Below, in pieces: positions 14,666-24,107 of a stretch of DNA of 64,000 nucleotides; position 1 is the stretch's first letter; each line of letters begins with the position of its first letter. Location: positions 21,223 through 85,222 of the forward strand of contig JAFYQQ010000047.1 in assembly GCA_017559845.1 (NCBI GenBank). Direction: 5' to 3'. A model generated the notes under the pieces. That model made no database searches, had not been told where the DNA came from, and saw nothing but the letters and a program-made list of their open reading frames with translations. A program made the translations under genes and the position numbers. Source of the stretch: Bacteroidaceae bacterium. Lineage in GTDB: Bacteria; Bacteroidota; Bacteroidia; Bacteroidales; Bacteroidaceae.

Positions 14666-16198
14666 TTAATCTTTATTATTAGGTAATGTTATCACAAATT
14701 TAGTTCCCTGTCCCAATTCGCTCTGGACACGGATAGTACCCTGGTGCAAATCCACCATTTTCTTCACATAAGCCAAACCCAAGCCAAACCCTTTTACATT
14801 GTGCGTGTTTCCTGTATGCACACGGTAAAAGCGGTCAAAGATGCGTTTGGTGTCTTCACGGCTTATTCCAATTCCGTTGTCCTCTATGCAAATGAAAAGG
14901 CAGTCCCCCTTATTCCATGTAGACACAATCAGGTGCAGTGGAACATCATCACGTCTGTATTTCACCGCATTGTCCATCAAATTGAAAATAATGTTGGTAA
15001 AATGCATTTCATCAGCGTTTATAAAAGGATCTATCGCCTCCAGGCGATTTTCCACCTGGCCACCCTTTTGCGTTACTTTCAGAGACAATGTCTGCACAAC
15101 GTGGGCAATGATTTCGTTGGCATCCAGTTCTTTCATTTTCAATGCAATGTTATCCCGGTCAAAAAGACTCATTTGCAGGACCTTCTCCACTTGAAAACGC
15201 AATCGTTTCGTTTCGTCGTTGATTGCATTTCCCAACCTTTCATACGTTTCGGTGCTTTTGGTTATCGAATTGTCCGCAAGCATCTGTGCCGCAATCGATA
15301 TGGTAGACAAGGGTGTCTTGAACTCATGCGTCATGTTGTTGATGAAGTCGTTCTTCATCTGCGTCACCTTCTTCTGACGAACCACCAGATAGACCGTGAT
15401 GATAAAAGTAAGGAAAAGCACCATGGTAAATACCATTGCGGGCGAAACCATTTTAACTATACCCATTATGTATGAGTTCATATCAGGGAAATGCACTTGA
15501 ACATAGCCCATTTTTCCTGTTGGGTCGTTACGGAAAAGAGTCTGACTGAAAGTATACTCATTTCCTCTTGCCTCGTAATCCGGACAGCGGAACACTTCTC
15601 TGCCGTTGGAGGAATAGACCACGAAATGGAATGGCAATGTTATCCCGTTACGCTCCAAAGCCAATTTCATTGTGTTGTCAAGCATCAGGATGTCCAGACG
15701 TTCATGGAATTGTTTTTCCGAAGCACTGTAAAGCACACGCAACACCACCTCATCCAATAATTCACGCTCATAGACATAAGCTTTCTTTACCGTTTTCTGA
15801 AACTGTTCCGTGGCATGACTCCACAAATCATTTCTGCGTCCGCCCGGCACTGTAAGTCCCATCACGTTGGGGATTCTGTTCCGCACATTCGACACATAGC
15901 CCGTAGCGTTCAAAGCACTATCCACAACTTCATCAATTGACGCATCCAAACTATCTTGCGCCATAAACAAAAGGGATTTTGCCTTGTCATGTTCTGCAAT
16001 GACGGACTGGAGATAAGTAAACGTCTCCATTCGTTCAAGCTCGCGGGAAGCCTGGTCAAGGCTGCGGTACACGGTTTCATCAAACTGGTCTCGACGCATC
16101 TTGACCATCGTATCGGCATAACGCATCTGCAAATACAAGAGTACCAGGAAAGAAGTACCCATTATTGTGCATATAATCCAAATCCAACTTCGTTTCAT
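14666..16198 (-). CDS. rprX: Sensor histidine kinase RprX
   Basis: A 510-residue kinase when started at MKRSWIW (16198). Segments: TM1 (about 4-24), periplasmic sensor region (about 25-250), TM2 (about 252-274), HisKA with FINNMTHEFKTPLSTI (phospho-His), and an ATPase domain with NLMDNAVKY, EDNGIGISREDTKR and GFGLGLAYVKKM. It forms a two-component system with RprY. Upstream in-frame codons could lengthen it to 526 residues, but the TATCTTTG box at 16204-16211 ends five bases before this ATG, which makes 16198 the likely start and the transcript possibly leaderless. Confidence 0.92.
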   Translation of the reverse strand: MKRSWIWIICTIMGTSFLVLLYLQMRYADTMVKMRRDQFDETVYRSLDQASRELERMETFTYLQSVIAEHDKAKSLLFMAQDSLDASIDEVVDSALNATGYVSNVRNRIPNVMGLTVPGGRRNDLWSHATEQFQKTVKKAYVYERELLDEVVLRVLYSASEKQFHERLDILMLDNTMKLALERNGITLPFHFVVYSSNGREVFRCPDYEARGNEYTFSQTLFRNDPTGKMGYVQVHFPDMNSYIMGIVKMVSPAMVFTMVLFLTFIITVYLVVRQKKVTQMKNDFINNMTHEFKTPLSTISIAAQMLADNSITKSTETYERLGNAINDETKRLRFQVEKVLQMSLFDRDNIALKMKELDANEIIAHVVQTLSLKVTQKGGQVENRLEAIDPFINADEMHFTNIIFNLMDNAVKYRRDDVPLHLIVSTWNKGDCLFICIEDNGIGISREDTKRIFDRFYRVHTGNTHNVKGFGLGLAYVKKMVDLHQGTIRVQSELGQGTKFVITLPNNKD

Positions 16199-16203
16199 AA
16201 AAA

Positions 16204-16211
16204 CAAAGATA
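16204..16211 (-). promoter_or_regulatory. -7 box (TATCTTTG) abutting the rprX start codon
   Basis: The reverse strand reads TATCTTTG, then TTTTT, then ATG. The spacing leaves almost no room for an untranslated leader. Confidence 0.6.
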
Positions 16212-16235
16212 TTTATCATAAATAAACAAACAAAA

Positions 16236-16261
16236 AAACGGTGCAAAAAAATGCACCGTTT
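16236..16261 (-). terminator. Terminator of the EF-G2 gene
   Basis: On the reverse strand AAACGGTGCA pairs with TGCACCGTTT across a T-rich loop and is followed by a run of Ts. Confidence 0.85.
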
Positions 16262-16303
16262 TTAACATATTTAAGATTTTAAAGCAATATGATTGCGATT
16301 TTA

Positions 16304-18457
16304 TCAATCTTCCGCCGCACTTGCATACGCAGCAATTAACTTTTGTTGTACATCGCCAGGAACCAGTTCATAGCTTGCAAACTTCATAATAAAGCTGGCA
16401 CGTCCACCGGTAAGGCTGCTCAATGCCGTGCTGTAGCTTGACATTTCCTTAAGCGGAGCCTTGGCTGTAAGTTTTTCGTATCCACTCTCGCTGGTCATAC
16501 CCACAATCATGGCACGGCGACCCTGCAAATCACTCATCACATCACCCATCTTATCGCTGGGAACAAATACTTCCACATCATAAATGGGTTCCAGAATCTT
16601 AGGACCTGCCTCCTTGAAGGCCTGAGCAAATGCCTGACGTCCTGCGAGCATGAACGAAAGTTCGTTGCTGTCCACCGGGTGCATCTTTCCATCGTAAACA
16701 ATCACGCGCACATCGCGGGCATAGCATCCAGTAAGGGGGCCCTGTTCCATACGCTGCATGATACCCTTCAGAATTGCAGGCATGAAGCGTGTATCAATGG
16801 CTCCACCTACCACACTATTGATGAATACCAACTTGCCACCCCATTCAAGATTAACCTCTTCTTTGCTCTTGGCGTTGATGCGGTATTCCTGACCTCCGAA
16901 ACGATACACATCAGGATCGGGCATTCCCTCATAATAAGGTTCTACAATAAGGTGCACTTCTCCAAACTGTCCGGCACCACCAGACTGTTTCTTATGACGG
17001 TAATCTGCACGTGCAGACTTGGTAATGGTCTCGCGATAGGGAATCTTGGGTTCGTCAAAGACAATCTGAATCTTGTCATTGTTTTCCATACGCCATTTCA
17101 AGGTACGCAAGTGGAATTCACCCTGTCCGTGAACGATAATCTGCTTCAACTCCTTGCTTTGTTCAATCTGCCATGTGGGATCCTCCTCACGCATCTTCTG
17201 CAAGGCATTCATCATCTTCTCGGTCTCCTGCTCGTTTACGGCACGGATGGCACGGCTATACTTGGCATTGGGATACTTGATGAAATTGAAACGGTTCTCG
17301 CAATCCTTTCCATTCAGCGTATTTCCGGTCTTCACATCCTTCAGTTTAACGGTACATCCGATGTCACCAGCCACAAGTTCTTCCACCTTGATACGGTTTG
17401 CACCGGCACAGCAGAACAACTGAGCCATACGTTCCTTGCTACCACGGTCTGCGTTAGCCAAATCAGCACCTTCATGAATGGTACCACTCATCACCTTGAA
17501 GTACTGTACTTCTCCGATGTGAGGTTCCATGGCGGTCTTGAAGAAGAACAGGCTGGTCGGTCCGTTGGGATCGGGTGCAACTTCTTCGCCACGGGTATTG
17601 AATACCTTGGGCATTTCATCCACGAAAGGAACCACATTACCCAAGAATTCCATCAGACGACGCACACCCATATCCTTACCTGCACATACGCAGAATACGG
17701 GGAACATACCTCTTGATGCCAATCCCTTGCGGATACCTTCGCGCATTTCATCCTCAGTCAGTGCTTCAGACTCGAAGAATTTCTCCATCAAAGTCTCATC
17801 GTGCTCGGCAGCAGCTTCCACCAATGCCTTGTGCATTTCCATTGCCTTGTCCATTTCTTCTGCGGGCACATCCTCAATGGTAGGCGCACCGCCTTCGGGA
17901 CCCCATGAATATTTTTTCATGAGCAGCACGTCAATCACGGCATTGAAGCCAGGACCGGTAGTCAAAGGATATTGAATGGGCACAACCTTTGGACCGTAGA
18001 TAGATGTCAGCTGATCCAAAATCTGGTCGTAGTCACAATTTTCATCGTCAAGTTGGTTCACCAGGAAAATCACAGGCTTGCCCAACTTTTCTGTATAGCG
18101 GAAATGGTTTTGAGTACCCACTTCAACGCCATTCGCACCCTTAAGCAACAAGATGGCGGTATCAGTTACGTTCAATGCGGTCAACGCTGCACCCACAAAG
18201 TCATCACTTCCGGGACAGTCAATAATATTCAGCTTCTTGCCGTTCCATTCCACATGATATACTGTAGAGAATACAGAATATCCGTATTCATGTTCTACGG
18301 GGAAATAGTCACTTACAGTATTATTTTGTGTGATACGTCCACGACGCTTGATGATGCCAGCTTCATACAAAAGTGACTCTGTAAGGGTTGTCTTGCCCGA
18401 GCCGTCATTGCCAAGCAAGGCAATGTTCTTGATTTCGTTCGTTTTGTAAACTTTCAT
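16304..18457 (-). CDS. fusA2: Elongation factor G paralogue EF-G2 with altered GTPase site
   Basis: A 717-residue EF-G-like protein. The G domain has a modified P-loop (GNDGSGKTT at 16-24 instead of the usual AHIDAGKTT type), switch II reads DCPGSDDF (80-87) instead of DTPGHVDF, and the base-specificity motif is NQLD. The catalytic switch II His is thus Ser84. Domains II-V follow, with HGQGEFHLRTLKWRM and IPYRETITKSARADYRHKKQSGGAGQFGEV typical of domains III-IV. Bacteroides have such a second EF-G, described as supporting elongation without GTP hydrolysis and needed for gut colonisation and carbon starvation; this is probably its orthologue. It forms a single-gene unit with its own terminator. 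Confidence 0.93.
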   Translation of the reverse strand: MKVYKTNEIKNIALLGNDGSGKTTLTESLLYEAGIIKRRGRITQNNTVSDYFPVEHEYGYSVFSTVYHVEWNGKKLNIIDCPGSDDFVGAALTALNVTDTAILLLKGANGVEVGTQNHFRYTEKLGKPVIFLVNQLDDENCDYDQILDQLTSIYGPKVVPIQYPLTTGPGFNAVIDVLLMKKYSWGPEGGAPTIEDVPAEEMDKAMEMHKALVEAAAEHDETLMEKFFESEALTEDEMREGIRKGLASRGMFPVFCVCAGKDMGVRRLMEFLGNVVPFVDEMPKVFNTRGEEVAPDPNGPTSLFFFKTAMEPHIGEVQYFKVMSGTIHEGADLANADRGSKERMAQLFCCAGANRIKVEELVAGDIGCTVKLKDVKTGNTLNGKDCENRFNFIKYPNAKYSRAIRAVNEQETEKMMNALQKMREEDPTWQIEQSKELKQIIVHGQGEFHLRTLKWRMENNDKIQIVFDEPKIPYRETITKSARADYRHKKQSGGAGQFGEVHLIVEPYYEGMPDPDVYRFGGQEYRINAKSKEEVNLEWGGKLVFINSVVGGAIDTRFMPAILKGIMQRMEQGPLTGCYARDVRVIVYDGKMHPVDSNELSFMLAGRQAFAQAFKEAGPKILEPIYDVEVFVPSDKMGDVMSDLQGRRAMIVGMTSESGYEKLTAKAPLKEMSSYSTALSSLTGGRASFIMKFASYELVPGDVQQKLIAAYASAAED

Positions 18458-18580
18458 TTTACTTTCGGTATTATTATAGGGTTATTTCTAAATTTTCGGG
18501 CATAAAATTAGCAAGTATTTCTGGATTATCCCTAACAAAATTATATGTTATACAACATAAAATGGAAAAGTAAGGTTTTT

Positions 18581-19693
18581 TTAACGCATTAAATCGCTCA
18601 TAATGTCATCAGAAACGAATATTCCGCTTTCTTCTATACGCAGAATTCCGTTTTCAAGTGTCATTTTGCCCGATTTTAGATGCACTTCAGCCAAACGAAG
18701 ACAATAGCGGCGGTTTTCCGGGGAAAGAAGCTCAAGCGGAAGCCCGTCACAAGTACGCAGACGGGTCATGACAAGCTCGTCATATAATTCGTCGTCGTTA
18801 AGAATTTCCTTTCCGTGAGGCACATCTCCTGCTGCATTGACATAGGCTTTCAACTGCGCATCGTTCCATCGTCTGCATCTTGCGCCATCGTAAGAATGCG
18901 CTCCCGGCCCGAAACCCCAGTACGGTTCTTGCTTCCAGTAACTACTGTTATGACGCGAACGTTTTCCCGGTAATGCAAAGTTTGAAATTTCATAATGTTC
19001 CATTCCCATTGCAGATGCCCGCTGGCAAAGTTCCTCATACATCTGCAATGAAAGTTCCTCATCCGCCTCCTCCACTTTTCCTGTCTCACGCATACGGAAA
19101 AGTTCCGTTCCCGGTTCATACTGAAGGGCGTATGCGCTAAGGTGAGGGATATTCATTTCCGCAATCCTGTCCAAGTCGGCACGCCACATCTCCATATTCT
19201 GCCCGGGCAGACCATATATAAGGTCAAGGCTCAAATTCGTGTATCCCGCCTCTCGGCACGCCATCACGGCTTCCTTTGCCTGTGCGGCGGTATGCCGACG
19301 ACGCAACAAGGACAGCAAGCGATCATCAAACGTCTGAACGCCCATGCTGATTCTGTTTACTGGAGTATGCTGCAAAGTTTCCAGCCACAAAGGAGTCACA
19401 TCGTCCGGATTCGCCTCCACCGTCACTTCCGCATCGGCTTTCAGGCAAAAAAGCCCTGTCACCATATCCAACAGACGGCGCAACATAACCGGCGAAAGTT
19501 GGCTGGGCGTTCCACCGCCCAGATACAGCGTGTCAAGCTGCAGATTCCTCACCTCGTGTTGTCTGGCCTGCATCTCGCGTTCCAAGGCATACAAGTATTG
19601 CGACTTCCATTCCTCACTCAAAGTGGTAGAATAGAAGTCGCAATATGCACAGCGCGACTGGCAAAAGGGAACATGAATGTAAATCCCGGCCAC
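18581..19693 (-). CDS. hemW: Radical SAM heme chaperone HemW
   Basis: A 370-residue radical SAM protein with the 4Fe-4S cluster motif at the start (PFCQSRCAYCDF, CxxxCxxC at about 10-17), followed by LYLGGGTPSQL, VTVEANPDDV, NRISMGVQTFDDRLLSLLRRRHT and LSLDLIYGLPGQ. It aligns with HemW, a homologue of coproporphyrinogen dehydrogenase HemN that lacks an additional N-terminal Cys and acts in heme delivery. The C-terminal HemN_C domain contains WKQEPYWGFGPGAHSYDG. It starts two nt after the DUF4827 gene, forming an operon. Confidence 0.95.
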   Translation of the reverse strand: MAGIYIHVPFCQSRCAYCDFYSTTLSEEWKSQYLYALEREMQARQHEVRNLQLDTLYLGGGTPSQLSPVMLRRLLDMVTGLFCLKADAEVTVEANPDDVTPLWLETLQHTPVNRISMGVQTFDDRLLSLLRRRHTAAQAKEAVMACREAGYTNLSLDLIYGLPGQNMEMWRADLDRIAEMNIPHLSAYALQYEPGTELFRMRETGKVEEADEELSLQMYEELCQRASAMGMEHYEISNFALPGKRSRHNSSYWKQEPYWGFGPGAHSYDGARCRRWNDAQLKAYVNAAGDVPHGKEILNDDELYDELVMTRLRTCDGLPLELLSPENRRYCLRLAEVHLKSGKMTLENGILRIEESGIFVSDDIMSDLMR

Positions 19694-19695
19694 GC

Positions 19696-20403
19696 TTATT
19701 CTCTCATTTCCTGGTAAGTGATTTCATAGAAGCAAGGGTAGACATTGTTGGTGGCATCTGTCTGTCCCTCTGAGTGAGGCACAATGATTCTTACCTTTGC
19801 AATACCTTCGTCCTCTGCCTTTTGACGACCCAAGTTTATATAGTTCAGCGGAACGAGCCAACCGTTCGGTACGCTGATATTCTTGTAAATCATATACATG
19901 GCACCGCCGCCGTTCAGCGTGGTGTTAAAACTTGCCGTAATGGAACCGCTGTTAGTGCTCACGTCCAACACCTCGGGAGTCGTTGCCCAATAAGGAGTCT
20001 GGTTGCTGGTCTGCAAGCTGTCGCCCAGAATGTTGTATTCATAATAACGGCAGATGACACGCTTTGACTCACCGCTTCTGATGGGTTCGCCAGGACCTTT
20101 GCGTACAATCTGCATATACACTCCAGTGTTAGTGAAAAGCACAAACTCATTCTCATCCAGATTGGTTACAGAGTCCTGAGCCAGGAACTGCTGTTCGGTA
20201 ATCACCTTTATCTTGCCCGTACTCAGCAACGTATCACCTTGAGCATCCAACAATGTCAGATTGCGGTTCAGGAAGCCGGCAATAGCCTTGCGTTCCTTTT
20301 CTTTCTGGTCAGCATAGGTCTCATCCTCGTTGCAGGACCACAATGCTGTGGCAACCGTACAAAGCGCCACACACATAAACAAGTATTTCTTTATCTTCAT
20401 CAT
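19696..20403 (-). CDS. DUF4827 family lipoprotein (FKBP-like)
   Basis: About 235 residues with a lipoprotein signal (MMKIKKYLFMCVALCTVATA then LWSCNED; lipobox LWSC). Residues 40-235 match DUF4827: FLNRNLTLLDAQGDTLLSTGKIKVITEQQF, NEFVLFTNTGVYMQIVRKG and ESKRVICRYYEYNILGD, then WLVPLNYINLGR. The domain has been related to the FKBP fold; a folding role in the periplasm is possible. The TAACTTTG box at 20421-20428 overlaps the farther upstream Met, so the start is 20403 or 20400. The stop is 2 nt before hemW, a linkage kept in Bacteroides. Confidence 0.9.
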   Translation of the reverse strand: MMKIKKYLFMCVALCTVATALWSCNEDETYADQKEKERKAIAGFLNRNLTLLDAQGDTLLSTGKIKVITEQQFLAQDSVTNLDENEFVLFTNTGVYMQIVRKGPGEPIRSGESKRVICRYYEYNILGDSLQTSNQTPYWATTPEVLDVSTNSGSITASFNTTLNGGGAMYMIYKNISVPNGWLVPLNYINLGRQKAEDEGIAKVRIIVPHSEGQTDATNNVYPCFYEITYQEMRE

Positions 20404-20420
20404 TTTCTTGGATTTGGGCA

Positions 20421-20428
20421 CAAAGTTA
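20421..20428 (-). promoter_or_regulatory. -7 box (TAACTTTG) for DUF4827-hemW
   Basis: Reverse strand TAACTTTG lies 17 nt before the ATG at 20403 and rules out the Met codon at 20421 as start. Confidence 0.65.
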
Positions 20429-20502
20429 GCAATAAAAAGCGGATTGCAAGCCTTCCCGTCCTAAAAAACACTTTTTTTTAACAAGTTTCGTCTTCTGTGT
20501 GC

Positions 20503-21534
20503 TCACTTCAACAAGGTTTCGTAGGCACGGATGGCATTTTTTACCGTCTTCACCGCCTCTTCCATATTGCATTGCAGACGCCCGCCGCTCGCGTTCTTGT
20601 GGCCTCCTCCGTTGAAGAAACAGGCCGCCATTTCGTTGCACGGAAAATCATCCACACTTCGCAGGCTCACCTTTATCACCCCGGGATGCTCCGTGTCTTC
20701 GGCAAGGAACACACTCAGCCTCATGCCCATAATCTGCAAGGGCATGTTGACAAAGCCTTCCGTGTCTCCGTTCTTTATTCCGAAAAGACGCCTTTCGCTG
20801 TTGGTCAACGTCATGATACTGGCATGCATCTGAGGCACCAGTTCCATCTTCACATACAGCATGTATCCCATCAGTTTCATGCGGGCAGGCGAAGCCGTCC
20901 AGAACACGTTCCGGTAAATCTTGTCTTTGTCTATTCCACACGCCAACAGCTTGCCTATACACTCATACACGGCAGGGCGGTTGCTGGCATAGGTGAAGGC
21001 GCCCGTGTCGCACATCATGGCCGTATAGATGCACACAGCCTCATCATGGCTTATGTTCTCCAGCTCGCCCATCTGGTCAAGCAAATGACACCACACTTCT
21101 GCCGTGGCACACATTTCGGGGCGCGATGCCACAACCTGACAAAAGTCAGAAGGTGCCGTGTGATGGTCTATCATGATTTTTGGGGCAGGATTGACCATTA
21201 CCATCTCTTGTAGTCCCATCAGACGGGAAGGGTCGTTAAAGTCGGCCACAACAAACAGGTCGGCAGCCTTTACCACTGCCGCCACTTCCGTCTCGTGCCG
21301 GGCATATACTTTTACCTCTGTTGCACCAGGCATCCACTTGAGGAAGTCTGGAAACGAAGTGGGCACAACCACCTGCACATCTTTTCCCTCCCGAGCCAGA
21401 TATTTTTTCATCGCGAGGGAAGAGCCCACGGCATCTCCGTCAGGGTTTACATGCGCACAGATTACTATATGTTGAGCTTCTGCGGTAAGTTGCCGAAAGC
21501 GGGACAAGGCCTCCTCACTCAGTATCTTTTCCAT
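20503..21534 (-). CDS. nrnA: NrnA-type DHH/DHHA1 phosphoesterase
   Basis: A 343-residue DHH-family enzyme. Metal-binding motifs are intact: CAHVNPDGDAVGSS (about 27-40), VVADFND, the DHH triad in IDHHTAPSDF, and MMCDTGAFTYAS. The C-terminal DHHA1 domain ends with FNGGGHKNASGGRL. NrnA enzymes degrade short RNA oligonucleotides (nanoRNAs) and hydrolyse 3'-phosphoadenosine 5'-phosphate. It is preceded by an A/T-rich leader (TAATATATAATATAATG) without a Shine-Dalgarno motif and lies 20 nt after the amidotransferase-like gene, so the two may be co-transcribed. Confidence 0.93.
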   Translation of the reverse strand: MEKILSEEALSRFRQLTAEAQHIVICAHVNPDGDAVGSSLAMKKYLAREGKDVQVVVPTSFPDFLKWMPGATEVKVYARHETEVAAVVKAADLFVVADFNDPSRLMGLQEMVMVNPAPKIMIDHHTAPSDFCQVVASRPEMCATAEVWCHLLDQMGELENISHDEAVCIYTAMMCDTGAFTYASNRPAVYECIGKLLACGIDKDKIYRNVFWTASPARMKLMGYMLYVKMELVPQMHASIMTLTNSERRLFGIKNGDTEGFVNMPLQIMGMRLSVFLAEDTEHPGVIKVSLRSVDDFPCNEMAACFFNGGGHKNASGGRLQCNMEEAVKTVKNAIRAYETLLK

Positions 21535-21554
21535 ACATTATATTATATATTAGG

Positions 21555-22859
21555 TTAAAACGCAGCCTTGATGATGTAAGGCACACCGTTGAGTACATCC
21601 ACACGCCCCGCATACTGATGGCCGTAAGGCGATTCCACAGTATCCACCGTTGTGTTGCAGAATACAGACACATACAATTTGCCATGTTTGGGATTGGGAA
21701 TGCGTATTTCCTTTGCAAAAGTGGAACTGACGTCCCTATAACCGGCATTCTCCATCTTGGGGAAAGGGTCATATCCGGCACACAGATACATGGCATAGTC
21801 TGAATAGCCCAACACCGGCTCCAGGCTCAACACCACCTCCTTGCTTCCCTTAGGCACATCTACCACAAAATAGTGGTATTGCCTGTCACCAATACGGGTA
21901 TAATCAGGGTTTTGGTCGCTTGTGCGGCAAGTCATCTTCCGTGGCTCACCATTCTTCAACTCGCCTTTCAGACAAGGCGTGCCGTTTCCGTCTAGGGCAT
22001 ATCGCACCATGGCGCACATCAAATCCAGTCTTTCGCCCGAGGAATTCCCCTCGGGATGGGAGCCGCAGGCTATCACACGCCCGGCATACTCATTGGCCTT
22101 GTAGGCCCATATGCCCGCCTGCTTGTTTATATCTCGCTTCAGTTCCCTACCCTCGGCATCATAGCGCAGGAGCACTTCCGTCTCTTTTGGCCATGCACTG
22201 TCCGTCAAGGCATAACAGCCATTGTTGTGATACACGCTGTCCACTCGGCGGTCGCCACCAAAGTCGTCATATTGCAGCAAAGGAGACTTGGCATCCAAAG
22301 TCAGTCCAGTGCGCGAATCCGACAAAGCCGTGCTTAACGTATGTCCGGGCCATATGCCCAGATAACAGTCTGTATGGTGTATCTGGCCGTCCTTGCCCAA
22401 TGCTCCGGCACTTGACAGGAAAGCCCCTGCACACGAGCCCACATAACTGCCACCGTTGCGCACAAAGGTGCGTATGTTCTGACGTCCGGCCTCGCCCAAC
22501 GAAGCTCCGTGCCGGGCCGCACCGCCACCGTTCATGAAAATCATTCTGAAACGGGGTTGGCCGTCGGGATACAACAGGATGCCGTTCTCGTCCATGGCAT
22601 TTCCGCCCAGCAGTTCCAACTGGAAGGTAGAGTCGGCCGCATTGTAGGCACTTTTCCCGTCCAGTTTATGCGATGAGCAGGTCAGATAGTCCATCGTCAG
22701 ATTCAGCACTGTGGCAGAGGGCAAGGTTGTGCGCGAACTCACGCTTATGCCTCCGTCCATGAAAATGTCCTTGTAATATCCACGCTGTGCCACGGCAGGC
22801 ACGCAAAGCGCCAGCCCCAACAAAAGAGTGGAGAGTCTGGATTTTCCTTTCTTCATCAT
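21555..22859 (-). CDS. Secreted class I glutamine amidotransferase-like (BPL_N type) protein
   Basis: About 434 residues from MMKKGKS (22859), with a signal peptide (LSTLLLGLALCVPAVAQ). Residues 90-300 resemble the BPL_N / glutamine amidotransferase-like fold: RMIFMNGGGAARHGASLGEAGRQNIRTFVRNGG, then SYVGSCAGAFLSS with the nucleophile-elbow Cys, and later GRVIACGSHPEG supplying the His region. The C-terminal 110 residues (HYFVVDVPKGSKEVVLSLEP) look like a beta-sandwich pre-peptidase or carbohydrate-binding type domain. The enzyme activity is unknown; in this phylum secreted relatives are annotated only as BPL_N proteins. The TAATTTTG box at 22917-22924 is about 58 nt upstream; an in-frame extension to 22943 is thus unlikely. 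Confidence 0.8.
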   Translation of the reverse strand: MMKKGKSRLSTLLLGLALCVPAVAQRGYYKDIFMDGGISVSSRTTLPSATVLNLTMDYLTCSSHKLDGKSAYNAADSTFQLELLGGNAMDENGILLYPDGQPRFRMIFMNGGGAARHGASLGEAGRQNIRTFVRNGGSYVGSCAGAFLSSAGALGKDGQIHHTDCYLGIWPGHTLSTALSDSRTGLTLDAKSPLLQYDDFGGDRRVDSVYHNNGCYALTDSAWPKETEVLLRYDAEGRELKRDINKQAGIWAYKANEYAGRVIACGSHPEGNSSGERLDLMCAMVRYALDGNGTPCLKGELKNGEPRKMTCRTSDQNPDYTRIGDRQYHYFVVDVPKGSKEVVLSLEPVLGYSDYAMYLCAGYDPFPKMENAGYRDVSSTFAKEIRIPNPKHGKLYVSVFCNTTVDTVESPYGHQYAGRVDVLNGVPYIIKAAF

Positions 22860-22916
22860 TCTATATCCGTTTTCTGTAAACATGGGGACGTCTTGCCTAT
22901 AATTGCAAAATTCACA

Positions 22917-22924
22917 CAAAATTA
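22917..22924 (-). promoter_or_regulatory. -7 box (TAATTTTG) for the BPL_N-like gene
   Basis: Reverse strand TAATTTTG fits TAnnTTTG; it is divergent from the fmt box 55 bp away. Confidence 0.5.
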
Positions 22925-22978
22925 CATAAAAATACAATACCACGGAATTATTCCATAAAATATCTCAGCTTTTTGTCG

Positions 22979-22986
22979 TAACTTTG
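22979..22986 (+). promoter_or_regulatory. -7 box (TAACTTTG) for fmt
   Basis: TAACTTTG lies 26 nt before the fmt ATG at 23013. Confidence 0.65.
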
Positions 22987-23012
22987 CACGCAAAGAACAT
23001 AAAAAAAGACAC

Positions 23013-23984
23013 ATGGAAAAGAATCTGAGAATCGTATATATGGGCACGCCCGACTTTGCGGTGGCCCCGCTTGAGCGCCTGCTGGCTCAGGGTTATAATG
23101 TCGTGGGCGTAGTAACCATGCCCGACAAGGCCATAGGCCGCCACCACGACGTGCTGCAGTCCAGTCCCGTAAAGCAGTTTGCCGTAAGCCGCGGCATTCC
23201 GGTGCTGCAACCAGAACGTCTGCGCGACGAAGCCTTCCTTCAGCAGCTCAAGGCGCTCAATGCCGACCTGCAGATTGTGGTGGCATTCCGTATGCTGCCC
23301 GAGGTGGTATGGGCCATGCCTCCATTGGGCACCTTCAATCTCCATGCCGCCCTGCTGCCGCAATACCGCGGTGCCGCCCCCATCAACTGGGCGGTAATCA
23401 ATGGCGACAAGGAAACTGGTGTAACCACCTTCTTCCTGGATCACGACATTGACACAGGCCGCATCATCCTGCAGGAGCGCATCCCCATTCTGCCCGAGGA
23501 CAATGCCGGCACCATCCACGACCGCATGATGGAAGTGGGCTCCGACCTTGTTGTACGCACTGTTGGGGAAATCATCGCCGGCACCGCCAAAGCCATTCCG
23601 CAAGAACAGTTCCTCACCGATGCCCCCTTGCGCCATGCGCCCAAGATTTTCCGCGAGACTTGTCAGATTCTCTGGAACGAACACACCGCGCTCAGTGCCC
23701 ACAACCTGGTACGCGGCCTCAGCCCCTACCCTGCCGCATGGACCAATTTGGTAAATGCCCAGGGAAAGCCAGCTGCGCTGAAGGTCTACCACACCGCATT
23801 GACGGGCAAGTCCACCGACGGCACGCCGGCGGGTACCCTCCAGACTGACGGCAAAAGCTTTCTCCATGTAGCGCTTCAAGATGAATGGCTCGCATTGGAA
23901 GAAATACAGCTTGCCGGCAAAAAACGTATGTCTGTCACAGACTTCCTGCGTGGCACACGCCTTGAGGGCAGCACCCTTCAGTAA
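23013..23984 (+). CDS. fmt: Methionyl-tRNA formyltransferase
   Basis: A 323-residue enzyme that formylates initiator Met-tRNA using 10-formyltetrahydrofolate. The formyltransferase domain has RIVYMGTPDFAVAPLERLL, VVTMPDKAIGRHH, and the catalytic region FNLHAALLPQYRGAAPINWAVI (Asn-His) followed by GVTTFFLDHDIDTG (Asp). The C-terminal OB-like domain begins at about residue 210 (LVRGLSPYPAAWTNL). Length and motifs are normal. It is followed by the PIG-L gene on the same strand after 123 nt. Confidence 0.97.
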   Translation: MEKNLRIVYMGTPDFAVAPLERLLAQGYNVVGVVTMPDKAIGRHHDVLQSSPVKQFAVSRGIPVLQPERLRDEAFLQQLKALNADLQIVVAFRMLPEVVWAMPPLGTFNLHAALLPQYRGAAPINWAVINGDKETGVTTFFLDHDIDTGRIILQERIPILPEDNAGTIHDRMMEVGSDLVVRTVGEIIAGTAKAIPQEQFLTDAPLRHAPKIFRETCQILWNEHTALSAHNLVRGLSPYPAAWTNLVNAQGKPAALKVYHTALTGKSTDGTPAGTLQTDGKSFLHVALQDEWLALEEIQLAGKKRMSVTDFLRGTRLEGSTLQ

Positions 23985-24107
23985 GTGTTTACATACAACA
24001 AAGACAACGCTTGAGACAAACGAAAAATAAGGCGTATTCTCTCCCCATTCCCCCCACGAATGGGACATATAAATGAAGAGCAACAAGTTATCAGCAAAAC
24101 ATACATT

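Noticed and set aside
16679..17716. 345-codon open frame on the forward strand over fusA2
   Set aside because: Complementary to an intact EF-G-like gene; composition is that of a shadow frame.
16304..18457. Canonical EF-G (fusA)
   Set aside because: P-loop and switch II residues differ (Ser for His) and it lies apart from the str operon.
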